A stretch of DNA of 64,000 bases from the NCBI RefSeq assembly GCF_001723605.1, contig NZ_CP017111.1, positions 806,001 through 870,000 of the forward strand. Direction: 5' to 3'. This DNA comes from Sulfurospirillum halorespirans DSM 13726. Lineage in GTDB: Bacteria > Campylobacterota > Campylobacteria > Campylobacterales > Sulfurospirillaceae. A program made the translations under genes and the position numbers. Positions 1 through 9,880 of the stretch are shown in pieces (within the stretch, counting starts at the first letter, position 1; every line of letters begins with the position of its first letter). Below the pieces are notes generated by a model. It saw only the letters and a program-made list of their open reading frames with translations, was not told the DNA's origin and made no database searches.

Positions 1-1269
1 GTAAACCCAAAAGGACACTTTTCGTTTACAACCGATCAAATCGCTAGCGATAAGTCGATTTCGCATCGCTGCGCGATTTTCTCCCTCCTCAGTGACCGAC
101 CTTCCATCATTCAAAATTATCTGCCTGCGGAAGATACGCTCTGCACGCTCAGTATCGTTCAATCACTCGGCGCGCAGGTTGAAAAAGCCATTGATGGCAC
201 ACTCACGATTATGCCACCTCTGAGCATCGTGGAGCCTCCACTCATTTTAGACTGCGGCAATTCGGGTACAGCGATACGTCTTTTGATGGGCTTTCTCTCT
301 ACATGTAAAGGCTTTTTTGTCTTGTATGGCGATCAATACCTTTGCTCTCGCCCGATGCGTCGCGTGGCAGACCCGTTGCGCAGTATTGGCGCGCAGATCG
401 ATGGCAGAAGTAATGGTAATTATGCCCCTCTTGGGATTCGTGGTGAAACGCTGAAAGCGTTTCATTACGAGAGTAAAATCGCCTCCGCACAAGTTAAAAG
501 TGCGCTGATTTTAGCCGCTCTTCAAGCGGATGGTATCTCCACCTTTAGTGAGCCCGAACTCAGTCGTGACCATAGCGAGCGCATGCTACGTGGCATGGGC
601 GCAAATGTCATCTCTAAAGGTTTACATGTAACCATTCATCCCCAATCTTCACCGCTGAAACCGTTGCACATGAAAGTTCCCAATGACCCCTCCAGTGGCT
701 TTTTCTTTGCGGTTGCGGCGGCGATCAATTTTGGAAGTTCTGTTACATTGCACAATATGCTCTTAAATCCTACGCGCATCGAAGCCTACAATGTGCTGAA
801 ACGCATGGGCGCTGAAGTTGTGTTTATCGAAAAAGAGAACGTGTACGAGAGTGTGGGTGATATCATCATTACGGGCAAAGAACTGCATGGCGTTGAAGTG
901 AGTGAAAACATCTCATGGTTGATTGATGAACTGCCAGCACTCTCCATCGCTTTTGCCTGTGCAAAAGGTAAAAGCCTTGTCAAAAATGCTGGGGAACTGC
1001 GTGTCAAAGAGAGCGATCGCATCTCCAGTGTTGTTAAAAATCTCCGTTTATGTGGCATTGATGTCGAAGAGTTTGAGGATGGCTATGAAGTCAGTGGAGG
1101 AGCGCTTAAAAGTGCTACGATTAACAGCTTTGGTGACCATCGCATTGCGATGAGTTTTGCGATTGCAGGAACACGCGTACCGATGAAAATTGAAGATATT
1201 GAGTGCATTAATACCTCTTTTCCCAATTTCATTGAGCTTCTGTCTCAAATAGGAGAGGTGGAGCAATGA
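1..1269 (+). CDS. aroA: 3-phosphoshikimate 1-carboxyvinyltransferase (EPSP synthase), 5' end outside window
   Basis: Transfers the enolpyruvyl group of PEP to shikimate-3-phosphate, the sixth step of the shikimate pathway, in the cytoplasm. The frame is open from base 1: the first codons already read GHFSFTT then SDKSISHR, the N-terminal phosphate-binding motif of the family, so the true start lies a few codons before the window and an ATG at 211 is internal. Further family motifs are [12 protein letters not shown] (about residue 84), SRDHSERML, the DELPALSI aspartate, VKESDRI and DHRIAMSF. The 422 visible residues against a family length near 428 mean almost the whole protein is present. The stop overlaps the ATG of ispH by four bases (ATGA), suggesting coupled translation. 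One copy of the TTTACATGTAAA family lies at 621 and a variant at 298. Confidence 0.96.
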   Translation, partial: VNPKGHFSFTTDQIASDKSISHRCAIFSLLSDRPSIIQNYLPAEDTLCTLSIVQSLGAQVEKAIDGTLTIMPPLSIVEPPLILDCGNSGTAIRLLMGFLSTCKGFFVLYGDQYLCSRPMRRVADPLRSIGAQIDGRSNGNYAPLGIRGETLKAFHYESKIASAQVKSALILAALQADGISTFSEPELSRDHSERMLRGMGANVISKGLHVTIHPQSSPLKPLHMKVPNDPSSGFFFAVAAAINFGSSVTLHNMLLNPTRIEAYNVLKRMGAEVVFIEKENVYESVGDIIITGKELHGVEVSENISWLIDELPALSIAFACAKGKSLVKNAGELRVKESDRISSVVKNLRLCGIDVEEFEDGYEVSGGALKSATINSFGDHRIAMSFAIAGTRVPMKIEDIECINTSFPNFIELLSQIGEVEQ

Positions 1270-2099
1270 AAATTAAACTCGCTGAGAGTTACGGCTTCTG
1301 TTTTGGTGTCAAACGTGCGATCAAAATTGCGGAAAATACCAAAAATGCTTCGACGATTGGACCGCTTATTCACAACAACGAGGAAATTAATCGTTTGCGT
1401 GAGAATTTTAATGTTAAAACCTTGCACCATATCTCTGAAGCTGAGGGTGTTGGTAAAGCAATTATAAGGACGCATGGGATTCCTAAAAAAGATCTTGAAA
1501 CGCTTCTCAAAAGTGATGTTCAAGTGATCAATGCGACGTGCCCTTATGTGACAAAACCCCAAGAAATTTGCGAAAAAATGAGTACGGAAGGGTATGAAAT
1601 CGTCATCTTTGGCGATGCCGATCATCCCGAAGTTAAGGGTGTTGAGAGCTATGCGATTCATGGTGCTCACGTCGTTCAAAGTGTAGAAGAGCTTGAAAAA
1701 GTAAGGTTTAAAGGCAATAAAATTGCCGTCGTTTCACAAACCACACGAAAAATCAGTGAATTTTTAGAAATCACCAATTTTTTAGAGACACGCTACAAAG
1801 AGGTGCGCGTCTTTAACACCATCTGCAACGCAACCTTTGAAAACCAAGATGCGGCGCGTGAGCTTGCCAAAGAAGCGGATGTCGTGATCGTTATCGGAGG
1901 AAAAAACTCGTCCAATACGAAGCAATTGCACAGCATTTGCAAAGAGTATTGTAAGGATAGTTTTCTAGTCGAGAGTGAAAAAGATTTAGATCCGAGTTGG
2001 TTCGTAGGAAAAACGCTTTGTGGCGTGACTGCGGGCGCTTCGACACCGGATTGGATTATCGAAAAAATAGTTGGAAAAATCAGCGAAATTAAAGTATAA
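1266..2099 (+). CDS. ispH: 4-hydroxy-3-methylbut-2-enyl diphosphate reductase
   Basis: Last enzyme of the MEP isoprenoid pathway; an iron-sulfur enzyme reducing HMBPP to IPP and DMAPP. At 277 residues it has the usual bacterial length. The three cluster cysteines are visible: C12 in [10 protein letters not shown], one in NATCPYV near residue 95, and one in [10 protein letters not shown] near residue 193. The characteristic GKNSSNT segment and the C-terminal [10 protein letters not shown] are also present. The start overlaps the aroA stop (ATGA). The order aroA-ispH-rpsA matches what I recall for Campylobacter, which supports the assignment. Confidence 0.96.
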   Translation: MKIKLAESYGFCFGVKRAIKIAENTKNASTIGPLIHNNEEINRLRENFNVKTLHHISEAEGVGKAIIRTHGIPKKDLETLLKSDVQVINATCPYVTKPQEICEKMSTEGYEIVIFGDADHPEVKGVESYAIHGAHVVQSVEELEKVRFKGNKIAVVSQTTRKISEFLEITNFLETRYKEVRVFNTICNATFENQDAARELAKEADVVIVIGGKNSSNTKQLHSICKEYCKDSFLVESEKDLDPSWFVGKTLCGVTAGASTPDWIIEKIVGKISEIKV

Positions 2100-2108
2100 T
2101 AGACAACT

Positions 2109-2127
2109 TTTACATGTTTACATGTAG
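2109..2127. repeat. Two overlapping degenerate copies of the TTTACATGTAAA palindrome
   Basis: Between the ispH stop and the rpsA start the sequence reads TTTACATGTTTACATGTAG, that is two ACATGT cores nine bases apart sharing flanking T residues. Both copies differ from the consensus at the right arm. They occupy the short ispH-rpsA spacer (65 bases) and could form a weak hairpin. I see no T-run that would make this a terminator. Confidence 0.6.
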
Positions 2128-2164
2128 CTAAATGTGTCAAAAATCAATCAAAAAAGGGTATAAA

Positions 2165-3841
2165 ATGGTAAATGAGGCGAACAAAGCTGTTCATACTGAC
2201 GCCGTAGACGAACATGAGGAGATGGATTTTGCGGCTATGTTGGAAGAGTCTTTCAAAGATTCTGAGAGAGATGCACTCATCAATGGTGTTGTTGTAGCGA
2301 TCAAAGAAGATGTTATCTTAGTTGATGTGGGTAAGAAGTCTGAAGGACGTCTAAACGCATCTGAGGTTACAGATGAAAATGGTAACATAACATGCAAAGT
2401 GGGAGATGTCATCGCTGTAGTTATTACAGGATTCAGAAACGAAAGACCAGCGGTTTCGCACAAAAAGGCCCTTCGTAAAGGTCATATTAAATCATTTATC
2501 GCTGAATATAAAGAAGAAGACGATGTGGTTCTTGATGTTAAAATCACGGGTAAAAACAAAGGTGGATTTATCGCTGAGAACACTGAAGGTATTGAATTTT
2601 TCCTTCCACGTTCACAAGCAGCGGTCAAAGATATGAACGCACTTTTAGGTAAATCACTTAAAGTTAAAATCATCAAAATTGACACCGACACAGAATCAAT
2701 CATCATTTCTCGCAAAAAATTCCTTGATGACGAGCGCAAAAAACGCAAAGAAATCGTTCAAGAGTTGATCGACCGTGACGAAGTGGTAGAAGGAACGATT
2801 AAAAAAATTACAACCTACGGTATGTTTGTTGATGTGGGTGGTATTGATGGTTTGGTTCACTACAGTGAGATCAGCTACAAAGGCCCTGTAAACCCTGGTA
2901 CGCTCTACAAAGAGGGTGAAGTGATTCCTGTTAAAGCGATCAAATACGACAAAGACAAACGTCATCTTTCTCTCTCCGTCAAAGCGGCGATGCCTGATCC
3001 TTGGGATGAGATCAAAGATGAGTTAGAAACAGGTGATTCGATTCAAGTTACGATTAGCAATATTGAACCATATGGTGCCTTTGTTGATCTTGGTAATGAC
3101 ATCGAAGGTTTCCTTCACATCTCTGAAATTTCATGGGATAAAAACATCAAACACCCACGCGATTACATCGAAGAGGGACAAGTGGTTGATGTTGAAGTCA
3201 TTGAAATTGATGCTAAAGAGAGAAGACTTAGAGTTTCTCTTAAAAACGTACTTCCAAAACCATTTGATGATTTTATGAAAAAATTCAAAGTGGGTGATGT
3301 GGTTAAAGGTGCTATTACGACCATTACAAACTTTGGTGCATTTGTTAAAATCGGTGGAATCGAAGGTCTTTTACACAATGAAGATGCCTCTTGGGATCGT
3401 AATAACAAATGTAAAGAGCTTTTCGCTGTAGCGGATGAAGTTGAAGTGAAGATTGTTAAAATTGACGAAGAGAATGAAAAAGTATCTCTCAGCAAAAAAG
3501 AGCTTGAAGATAGCCCAATCCAAAAATACGCAAAATCACACGAGAACGGCGACATCGTTCATGGTAAAATCAGAGATATTAAAGAGTTTGGTATCTTTGT
3601 TGAGCTTGAAGAGAATGTTGATGCGTTGATTCGTAAAGAAGATTTGGGTCAAGTGAATGAAGCTGATCTTAAAATTGGTGATGAAATCGAAGCTGCCATT
3701 ACCTTTATTGATGACAAGAAAAACCGCATTCGTCTCTCCGTAAGACGTCTTTCAAAACTGAAAGAGAGAGAAGCGCTTAAAGAGATCAATAAAGAAGAGA
3801 AGATGACACTTGGGGACATCCTTAAAGACCAATTGAAATAA
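2165..3841 (+). CDS. rpsA: 30S ribosomal protein S1
   Basis: RNA-binding ribosomal protein that helps mRNA docking on the 30S subunit. Six S1 domains are visible in order, each with the family signature (for example GMFVDVGGIDGLVHYSE, GAFVDLGNDIEGFLHISE, GAFVKIGGIEGLLH, GIFVELEENVDALI), followed by a short charged tail. The reading frame is open from an ATG at 2132, but I chose the ATG at 2165: it is preceded by an AAAAAAGGG ribosome-binding site at suitable spacing and gives 558 residues, close to the Campylobacter protein. The extra 11 residues from 2132 look like untranslated leader. The gene contains no copy of the dispersed palindrome, like other highly expressed genes here. Confidence 0.95.
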   Translation: MVNEANKAVHTDAVDEHEEMDFAAMLEESFKDSERDALINGVVVAIKEDVILVDVGKKSEGRLNASEVTDENGNITCKVGDVIAVVITGFRNERPAVSHKKALRKGHIKSFIAEYKEEDDVVLDVKITGKNKGGFIAENTEGIEFFLPRSQAAVKDMNALLGKSLKVKIIKIDTDTESIIISRKKFLDDERKKRKEIVQELIDRDEVVEGTIKKITTYGMFVDVGGIDGLVHYSEISYKGPVNPGTLYKEGEVIPVKAIKYDKDKRHLSLSVKAAMPDPWDEIKDELETGDSIQVTISNIEPYGAFVDLGNDIEGFLHISEISWDKNIKHPRDYIEEGQVVDVEVIEIDAKERRLRVSLKNVLPKPFDDFMKKFKVGDVVKGAITTITNFGAFVKIGGIEGLLHNEDASWDRNNKCKELFAVADEVEVKIVKIDEENEKVSLSKKELEDSPIQKYAKSHENGDIVHGKIRDIKEFGIFVELEENVDALIRKEDLGQVNEADLKIGDEIEAAITFIDDKKNRIRLSVRRLSKLKEREALKEINKEEKMTLGDILKDQLK

Positions 3842-3844
3842 TCA

Positions 3845-4333
3845 ATGCAAAAAAAAGTACTTGGCGCACTCTTTTTGCTCCTCTTTGTAGGAGTAGGATT
3901 TTTTCTTTCAAAACTTCTGAATCACGAGACAGATGTGAAGGAAGAGGTCGCCAAGTACGAACCTTCCAAAACGCAAGAAATCAAACAAGAAACATCCCAA
4001 AACGTTTGGATCAAAGAGATGGCGCATAAAGACGCTAGGGAGTTTATTTTCCCTGTCAATGAGCTTTTTATGCAAATCGATGCGTATGGGCAAAAAGGCG
4101 GAACTGCAGGCAAATTAAAGTCGTTTCGCTTGGTGATTGATCGAGCAGATCGCTACTCACTTTTTTGCATTGTTCAGACACTCACCGCTTTGCACCTACC
4201 GTATATGGTGATTAAGGAAGATAAAATTCCTATTATCTATATAGAAGAAAAAAGTGAAAAGCAACTTGAAAATGTTGTTCTAGAGCTTGAAAAATACGAT
4301 ATAAAATCAAAAATTGTCGAGGTTTGGTTATGA
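3845..4333 (+). CDS. Membrane-anchored hypothetical protein between rpsA and serA
   Basis: A 162-residue protein with one N-terminal hydrophobic segment (residues about 4-22, LGALFLLLFVGVGFFLSKLL) followed by a charged, probably periplasmic domain. No enzyme motif is recognised. A conserved protein of unknown function occupies the same position between rpsA and serA in Campylobacter, so this is a real, vertically inherited gene. It starts three bases after the rpsA stop and its stop overlaps the serA ATG (ATGA), so the four genes are probably one transcription unit. Function unknown. Confidence 0.8.
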   Translation: MQKKVLGALFLLLFVGVGFFLSKLLNHETDVKEEVAKYEPSKTQEIKQETSQNVWIKEMAHKDAREFIFPVNELFMQIDAYGQKGGTAGKLKSFRLVIDRADRYSLFCIVQTLTALHLPYMVIKEDKIPIIYIEEKSEKQLENVVLELEKYDIKSKIVEVWL

Positions 4334-5916
4334 AACAGAAGAAAATCATTGTATGCGATGCGATTCACGAAAAAGGTTTTGCAATCTTACGTGCTGAAAA
4401 AGATATCGAAGTTATTGACGCTGTGCGTTTGCCTAAAGATGAACTCCTCAAAATTATTGGCGAGAGTGATGTTGCGATTACACGAAGCTCCACCGATGTG
4501 GATGAAAAATTTTTAAACGCAGCCACAAACCTTAAAGCGATTGTAAGAGCGGGTGTAGGCGTTGACAACGTGGATCAAGATGGCTGTAGCAGACGTGGTA
4601 TCATCGCGATGAACGTTCCAACCGCCAATACCATTGCTGCGGTTGAGCTTACGATGGCGCATCTTTTAGGCTGTGCACGAAGCTTTACCAACGCCAACAA
4701 TCACCTCAAAATTGATCGTGTATGGAACCGCGAAAAATGGTACGGTGTTGAGCTGTGTGAGAAACGTCTTGGTGTCATTGGTTTTGGTAATATCGGTAGT
4801 CGCGTTGCGATTCGTGCCAAAGCCTTTGGCATGGAAGTGGTTGCGTATGATCCGTATATCTCTGCTTCCAAAGTAACCGATCTTGGCATGACCTATACCG
4901 AAAATTTCAATGACATTTTAAGCTGTGATTTTATTACAATTCATACGCCTAAAAACAAAGAGACGATTAATATCATTTCTCACGATGAAATCGCAAAGAT
5001 GAAAGATGGCGTACGCCTCATCAACTGTGCGCGTGGTGGTCTTTACAATGAAGAGGCTTTAGTGGAAGGCATTAAAAGTGGCAAAATCGCTTTTGCGGGC
5101 ATTGATGTTTTCTCCAAAGAGCCAGCAACCAACCATCCTTTACTGGATCTTGAGCATATTTGTGTGACCCCACACCTTGGTGCCAATACGCTAGAGTCTC
5201 AAGAAAAAATTGCAATTCAAGCCGCAGAAAATGCGATCAGTGCGGCACGTGGCATTAGTTATCCTAATGCACTGAATCTTCCGATTAAAGCCGAAGACAT
5301 TCCTGCTTTTGTTGAACCTTACTTAGAACTTGTACAAAAAATGGGTTTTTTAGCTGCACAATTGAACCGCTCAGCGATCAAATCCATTAAGCTTGAGCTT
5401 GAAGGAGAGATTGGTGGCTACGCTAAATCCCTCTTAACCTTTGGTATCGTAGGCTCTTTGAAAGAGGCGAATGAAAACAAAATCAACTATGTCAATGCTG
5501 AATTTGTTGCTAAAGAGAAAAACATTGAAAGTAAATTTGAAGTAGCCGCAAGCTCAAGTGGCTATAAAAATAAAGTAACACTTGTTTTAACCACTGAAAA
5601 AGATGTTGTCAGTATCAGCGGAACCGTTTTTGGTGAAGATGAACAACGCATCGTTGGCATCAATGGCTTTAAGTTTGACTTTAAACCAAAAGGTAAGATG
5701 ATTATCTTTAAAAATAATGACGTACCAGGTGTTATTGCCCATATCGCTACGATTTTAGCCAAAGAGGGCATTAACATTGCTGACTTTAGATTGGGTCGTG
5801 GTGCGCACCAATTTGCAATGGCAGTCATCTTGGTCGATACCGATATTGATAAAAAGATCATTACCGAACTGACAAAACTTGAGTCATGCATTTGGGTTGA
5901 GTACGCTGTTTTATAA
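4330..5916 (+). CDS. serA: D-3-phosphoglycerate dehydrogenase
   Basis: Oxidises 3-phosphoglycerate to 3-phosphohydroxypyruvate, the first step of serine synthesis. The Rossmann motif GVIGFGNIGSR lies near residue 145, the substrate-binding CARGGLYNEEAL near 235 and the catalytic histidine in PHLGANT near 280. The second half contains the intervening domain and a C-terminal ACT domain (from about residue 455, KGKMIIFKNNDVPGVIAHIA), the long-form layout of about 528 residues. The frame is open from a TTG at 4324, but the ATG at 4330 overlapping the upstream stop is the better start. The ACT domain suggests serine feedback, by analogy with the family. Confidence 0.96.
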   Translation: MKQKKIIVCDAIHEKGFAILRAEKDIEVIDAVRLPKDELLKIIGESDVAITRSSTDVDEKFLNAATNLKAIVRAGVGVDNVDQDGCSRRGIIAMNVPTANTIAAVELTMAHLLGCARSFTNANNHLKIDRVWNREKWYGVELCEKRLGVIGFGNIGSRVAIRAKAFGMEVVAYDPYISASKVTDLGMTYTENFNDILSCDFITIHTPKNKETINIISHDEIAKMKDGVRLINCARGGLYNEEALVEGIKSGKIAFAGIDVFSKEPATNHPLLDLEHICVTPHLGANTLESQEKIAIQAAENAISAARGISYPNALNLPIKAEDIPAFVEPYLELVQKMGFLAAQLNRSAIKSIKLELEGEIGGYAKSLLTFGIVGSLKEANENKINYVNAEFVAKEKNIESKFEVAASSSGYKNKVTLVLTTEKDVVSISGTVFGEDEQRIVGINGFKFDFKPKGKMIIFKNNDVPGVIAHIATILAKEGINIADFRLGRGAHQFAMAVILVDTDIDKKIITELTKLESCIWVEYAVL

Positions 5917-5935
5917 TTTTTTCAAATCTTCCATG

Positions 5936-5970
5936 GGAGTACCACTTTAGAAGTGGCACTCCTTTTTTTT
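5936..5970 (+). terminator. Rho-independent terminator after serA
   Basis: A 12-base stem (GGAGTACCACTT pairing with AAGTGGCACTCC, one mismatch) with the loop TAG is followed directly by eight T residues at 5963-5970. This is the clearest intrinsic terminator in the window and closes the aroA-serA transcription unit. Confidence 0.93.
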
Positions 5971-6122
5971 ATGTTAAATATAGTTAACTTATCTCTTCTT
6001 TTATTCTCATTATTATGCTTTAATAATGCTTTTAAAAAGTAAAATTTTATTATCTTTTTATAAAATGATCTGCTTAATATTTTTCAATAAATAAATAAAC
6101 ATTATAGTTTTGATAATATGAG

Positions 6123-6128
6123 TAGAAT
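6123..6128 (+). promoter_or_regulatory. Candidate -10 box of the efflux operon
   Basis: TAGAAT lies 26 bases before the ATG of the outer-membrane factor, inside a very AT-rich gap (5971-6153) with T-rich stretches upstream. Campylobacterota sigma-70 promoters usually lack a defined -35 box, so AT richness plus a -10 is what is expected. An AAGGGA ribosome-binding site follows at about 6142. Tentative: several other AT-rich hexamers in the gap could serve. Confidence 0.35.
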
Positions 6129-6153
6129 AAAACAATGAGATAAGGGATTTTGC

Positions 6154-7491
6154 ATGCGAATCATTTTGCTTGTTCTTCTTGCATTGCGTCTCTGCTTTGC
6201 AGAGGAGGGGCTTCATTTAGACGATGCGATCCAAAAAGTCAAAGAGCACAACAGCGAGATTGTGATTGCCAAGTTTGATGAAAGAATTAAACTGCTAGAA
6301 CACCAAGCTGCATTGGGTGCAAACTATGGAAGCTTGGAGCTCTCCCAAGCGGCACTTCGTAGTAATGATGCGCTGAACATTTTTGGTTATAAACTCCAAT
6401 CGCGTGAAGCCACATTTGCGGACTTTGGCTTCAAGCAGTTTAGTGGAAGTAACTACATGTTAACACCCAATGATCTTAATAATCCCTCTGATCGTAACCA
6501 TTTTCAAACTAAAATTGAATACACGCTTCCTATTTACACGGGTGGAAAAATCGAGCAGTATGGCAAAATTACCCAAGCATTGCAAACCATGAGCACGCTG
6601 GATAAAGAGGCACTAATCCTTCAAAAAATTTATGAGCTCAAAAAGAGTTTTTTTGCCATATCGCTTTTAGATGCTCACCTTTACACCCTTCATATTATTG
6701 CTTCCAATACCGCCAAACTCGAAGCAAAAACAGCAATGATGCTGGAAGAGGGCTATGTTAAAAAAGTCGATCTTTTAGAAGTTCAGAGCAAACAAGCCGA
6801 TGTCGATCGACTGATCCATCAAGCCGAAGCCAACAGAACGCTTTTATATGCCTTTGTTTCCTTCTTGGTGGATGAGCCAGTGACGCAAATTTCGGGAAAG
6901 GATGAAGAGGCACCTACGCTTCTAAGCAGTGATGCGCAGATTTTGAGCGACAATCTTGAGATCAAAAAAGCCGAGCAAGGTGTGGAAATCTCTAAGATGG
7001 GCATTGCGCTTCAGCAGAGTGCTTTTCTCCCACAGGTGGGTGCGTTTGCAAACTATGGCAGCAGTGATGATAAACTGATGAATGACTTCTCAAAAAACGA
7101 TGCTTATACGGTTGGGCTTCAAGTGAAATGGAACCTTTTTAACGGCGGAAGTGATAACAATAATTTGGAAAAAGCGCGCGTCGAAAACCTCAAAGCTTCG
7201 CAACAACTGGTGTTAGCAAAAAAGCAAATTGCTTTACATGTAAAGCAAATTCAAACGCAGATTCAAAATGATGAGTATGAGATCAATAGCCTTAAAAAAG
7301 AGGTGGAACTTTCCCATCTCATCTATGAAAACTATGCAGGAAGATACGAGCAAAAACTTGTCTCGATCAATGATGTTTTGATAAAACAATCCGAAGAGCT
7401 CACCAAAGTACTCAGGCTCAAAGAGGTGCAAAATGCACGCAATGAGAAGATCTTTGAGCTTCAAAAATTAGCCAGTAAGGAAGTGCAATGA
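6154..7491 (+). CDS. TolC-type outer-membrane efflux factor
   Basis: A 445-residue protein with an N-terminal signal peptide (IILLVLLALRLCFAEE, cleavage after about residue 17) and two repeats of the outer-membrane efflux protein family, rich in long amphipathic helices and ending in a coiled-coil section. It would form the trimeric outer-membrane channel of a tripartite pump. It has no lipobox cysteine, unlike the CmeC-like protein at 31031-32431. Its stop overlaps the start of the adaptor gene (ATGA at 7488), and the next three genes encode the rest of the pump. The export substrate cannot be told from sequence. A perfect TTTACATGTAAA at 7233 encodes LHVK. Confidence 0.9.
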   Translation: MRIILLVLLALRLCFAEEGLHLDDAIQKVKEHNSEIVIAKFDERIKLLEHQAALGANYGSLELSQAALRSNDALNIFGYKLQSREATFADFGFKQFSGSNYMLTPNDLNNPSDRNHFQTKIEYTLPIYTGGKIEQYGKITQALQTMSTLDKEALILQKIYELKKSFFAISLLDAHLYTLHIIASNTAKLEAKTAMMLEEGYVKKVDLLEVQSKQADVDRLIHQAEANRTLLYAFVSFLVDEPVTQISGKDEEAPTLLSSDAQILSDNLEIKKAEQGVEISKMGIALQQSAFLPQVGAFANYGSSDDKLMNDFSKNDAYTVGLQVKWNLFNGGSDNNNLEKARVENLKASQQLVLAKKQIALHVKQIQTQIQNDEYEINSLKKEVELSHLIYENYAGRYEQKLVSINDVLIKQSEELTKVLRLKEVQNARNEKIFELQKLASKEVQ

Positions 7492-8294
7492 AATCTTTAC
7501 ATGTAAAAGCGCTCATGCTTATTTTCATCACGACAGGAGCGCTTCAAGCCGGAAGTTTGACTCTCAGTGGTAGCGTGATTTCGGAGAACCAAAAAACGAT
7601 TTCAAGCCGTTACATGGGCTTTGTGCAAACGGTCAATGTGAACGAAGGTGATGTCGTTAAAAAGGGCGATTTGCTCTACACCATTGACTCAAAAGAGGTC
7701 GATACGTCGCTTGCGCAAAGTGAGCTTGCCATTTCCCAAGCAGAGATTAGCCTAAAAATGTACGAAAACCAGTACCAAAATGCAAAGCTCAATTTAGAGC
7801 GTTATCAGCGCTTGCTTGAAAAAGATATGGTCTCAAAATACGAAGTCGAAAACTTAGAGCTTTCAACCTCTAATCTTAAAGGAATGGTTGAGATCGTCAA
7901 CAAGCAGGTTTCCCAAGCCAAGCAAAAATATCAAGAGGTTCAAAACCAGTACCAATACCTCAAAGTCAAAGCGCCCAATGAGAGCGTGGTGATCGAAAAG
8001 CACATCAAAGCAGGCGAGATGGCACTCTCGGGAGTTCCCACATTGGTTTTAGCCGACCTTAGCGCACTGAGAGTGAGCACGGAGATTGCGGAAAGTTATT
8101 TAAGCAGTGTCAAAGTAGGCGATAAGGCGCGTGTGGAAGTGCCTTCCATTGGGTGCATTAGCGAAGGAAAAGTGGAAGCGATTATCCCCAGTTCCAACCC
8201 CATGGCGCACACGTTTCGAGTGAAACTCTCCTTTACATGTAACGATGCCAAAGCGTACCCTGGCATGTACGCGGTTGTGACGGTAGGTGAATAG
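7488..8294 (+). CDS. Periplasmic adaptor (membrane fusion protein) of RND efflux system
   Basis: A 268-residue HlyD/AcrA-family adaptor linking the RND pump to the outer-membrane factor. It has a signal peptide (to about residue 21), a lipoyl half-motif around VNVNEGDVVKKGDLLYTID (about 45-63), a coiled-coil hairpin (about 75-150) and a second lipoyl half and beta-barrel (AGEMALSGVPTLVLADLS). It is shorter than typical AcrA (about 390), lacking most of the membrane-proximal domain. It sits between the channel and pump genes with a four-base overlap upstream and two bases downstream. A perfect TTTACATGTAAA at 7496 falls in codons 4-7 (LHVK), in the signal peptide. Confidence 0.9.
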   Translation: MKSLHVKALMLIFITTGALQAGSLTLSGSVISENQKTISSRYMGFVQTVNVNEGDVVKKGDLLYTIDSKEVDTSLAQSELAISQAEISLKMYENQYQNAKLNLERYQRLLEKDMVSKYEVENLELSTSNLKGMVEIVNKQVSQAKQKYQEVQNQYQYLKVKAPNESVVIEKHIKAGEMALSGVPTLVLADLSALRVSTEIAESYLSSVKVGDKARVEVPSIGCISEGKVEAIIPSSNPMAHTFRVKLSFTCNDAKAYPGMYAVVTVGE

Positions 8295-8296
8295 CA

Positions 8297-9880
8297 ATGA
8301 AGTACAAAGAGCGATACCTCGCAGGCTACTTAGCGCGCCTTTTTTTGAAAAATCCGCTGACAATGATTTTAGGGGTCAGTTTGATTGCTTTGGGGGTGAT
8401 CGCACTCTCGTTAATGCCCAGAGAAGAAGACCCGCAAATCTCGATCAGCGGTGGTGTGGTGATTGTCTCAATGCCTGGTGCGAGTGCGGCAGAAATCGAG
8501 CAGATGATTGTCCGCCCACTCGAGAGGCGCATCAAAGAGATTAAAGGTGTGGAGCACATTTACGGGATTGCGAGCGATAATGTGGGCATTGTGAACGTGA
8601 TGTATTTTATCGGTGAAAACCGCGAGGCGTCGAACCTCAAATTCTACGATAAAGTGATGCAAAATATGGACCAACTCCCCCAAGGTGCAGCAACACCACT
8701 GGTGCGTCCTTTTGACATCGACATTGACATTCCCATTCTTTCCATCGCTTTTTACGCCAAAACGCCTCAAGGGGTGGATAACGTAAGCCTTTACAAGCGC
8801 GTGGAAGCCTTTCGCAATTCTTTGGGCAATGTGGACAATGTCGCTAAAACGCAGATCAAAGGTGAGTACAAAGAGCAGTTTAACATCGAGATTGATCTTC
8901 CTAAACTCTCCGCTTATCATCTCTCTTTGGAGCAGATCGTAGGCTCGTTAAAATCACTCACTGCCTCCTCTCCTGAAGTAAAAAATAGAACGCACGAGGG
9001 AAAATTGATCGTTTTTGGTGTGAAAAATGCGTTAGAAAAAGTCGAAGATATTCAAAATCTGATCGTGGCAAATGTGGGCGGTTCGGTGGTGTACCTAAAA
9101 GACATTGCCGCCGTTTCGTTAGGAGAAGAGGTTCAAAACAAACAAAGTGCGCAGATCAGCTACAAACAAGGCGAGACCTTTACCACTTTGCAAGATCAAG
9201 TCACGCTCAGTGTTTCCAAACTCAAAGGCTCCAATGCTGTTGTGATCGCACGTGATGTGATCACCCGTCTTGATGCTTCCAAAAGTGCTCTGGAGCGTGA
9301 AGGCATTGGCTACATCGTAACGCGAAATTACGGTGAGCGCGCCAACGAAGCGGTGAATGAGCTGGTCTTTCACCTGCTGATTTCCATCGTGATTATTGCC
9401 CTTTTGCTGATCTTTATTTTGGGTTGGAGAGAAGGGTTGATCGTCACCCTCACGGTTCCTGCCATCTTGGCGATTACGATTTTTATCGCTTACATGAGTG
9501 GGCAAACGATCAACCGCATTACGCTTTTTGCCTTTTTACTGAGCCTTGGGCTTTTGGTCGATGATGTCATCGTTGTCATCGAAAACATTCATCGCCATCT
9601 GCACGCGAAAGAGGCAAAAGACAAAGCAATGGATGAGTTGCTGATTGAAGCAACCGACGAAATAGGCGCTCCAACAAACTTAGCAACGATTGCGATCATC
9701 TTAACGATGGTGCCGATGGCATTTGTGGGGCAGATGATGGGTGAGTTTATGAAGCCGATTCCACTCAATGTCCCTGTGGCGATGCTCTCTTCTTTATTGA
9801 TTGCGTATATTTTTACACCATTTTTAGCGCGAAAGCTTCTTAAAAAGCCAACAAAAGGAGAGAGTCATGCAAAAATTTGA
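8297..9880 (+). CDS. RND efflux pump, N-terminal half as a separate protein
   Basis: A 527-residue protein equivalent to the first half of an AcrB-type transporter. TM1 is near residues 20-42, followed by MPREEDPQISISGG and a periplasmic porter region (about 45-340), then TM2-TM6 (about 350-515). The proton-relay aspartates of TM4 are present in LLVDDVIVVIENIHRH. The protein stops after TM6 (KGESHAKI) and the second half begins in another frame 14 bases upstream with its own start. A full-length RND protein has about 1030-1050 residues; the two halves total 1078. Both halves are intact and densely conserved, so this looks like a true gene split rather than decay. Confidence 0.88.
   Translation: MKYKERYLAGYLARLFLKNPLTMILGVSLIALGVIALSLMPREEDPQISISGGVVIVSMPGASAAEIEQMIVRPLERRIKEIKGVEHIYGIASDNVGIVNVMYFIGENREASNLKFYDKVMQNMDQLPQGAATPLVRPFDIDIDIPILSIAFYAKTPQGVDNVSLYKRVEAFRNSLGNVDNVAKTQIKGEYKEQFNIEIDLPKLSAYHLSLEQIVGSLKSLTASSPEVKNRTHEGKLIVFGVKNALEKVEDIQNLIVANVGGSVVYLKDIAAVSLGEEVQNKQSAQISYKQGETFTTLQDQVTLSVSKLKGSNAVVIARDVITRLDASKSALEREGIGYIVTRNYGERANEAVNELVFHLLISIVIIALLLIFILGWREGLIVTLTVPAILAITIFIAYMSGQTINRITLFAFLLSLGLLVDDVIVVIENIHRHLHAKEAKDKAMDELLIEATDEIGAPTNLATIAIILTMVPMAFVGQMMGEFMKPIPLNVPVAMLSSLLIAYIFTPFLARKLLKKPTKGESHAKI

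Noticed and set aside
8287-8544. An 85-codon ORF overlapping the start of the N-terminal RND half
   Set aside because: The overlapping frame encodes the conserved TM1 and porter start of the pump; the alternative product has no family features.
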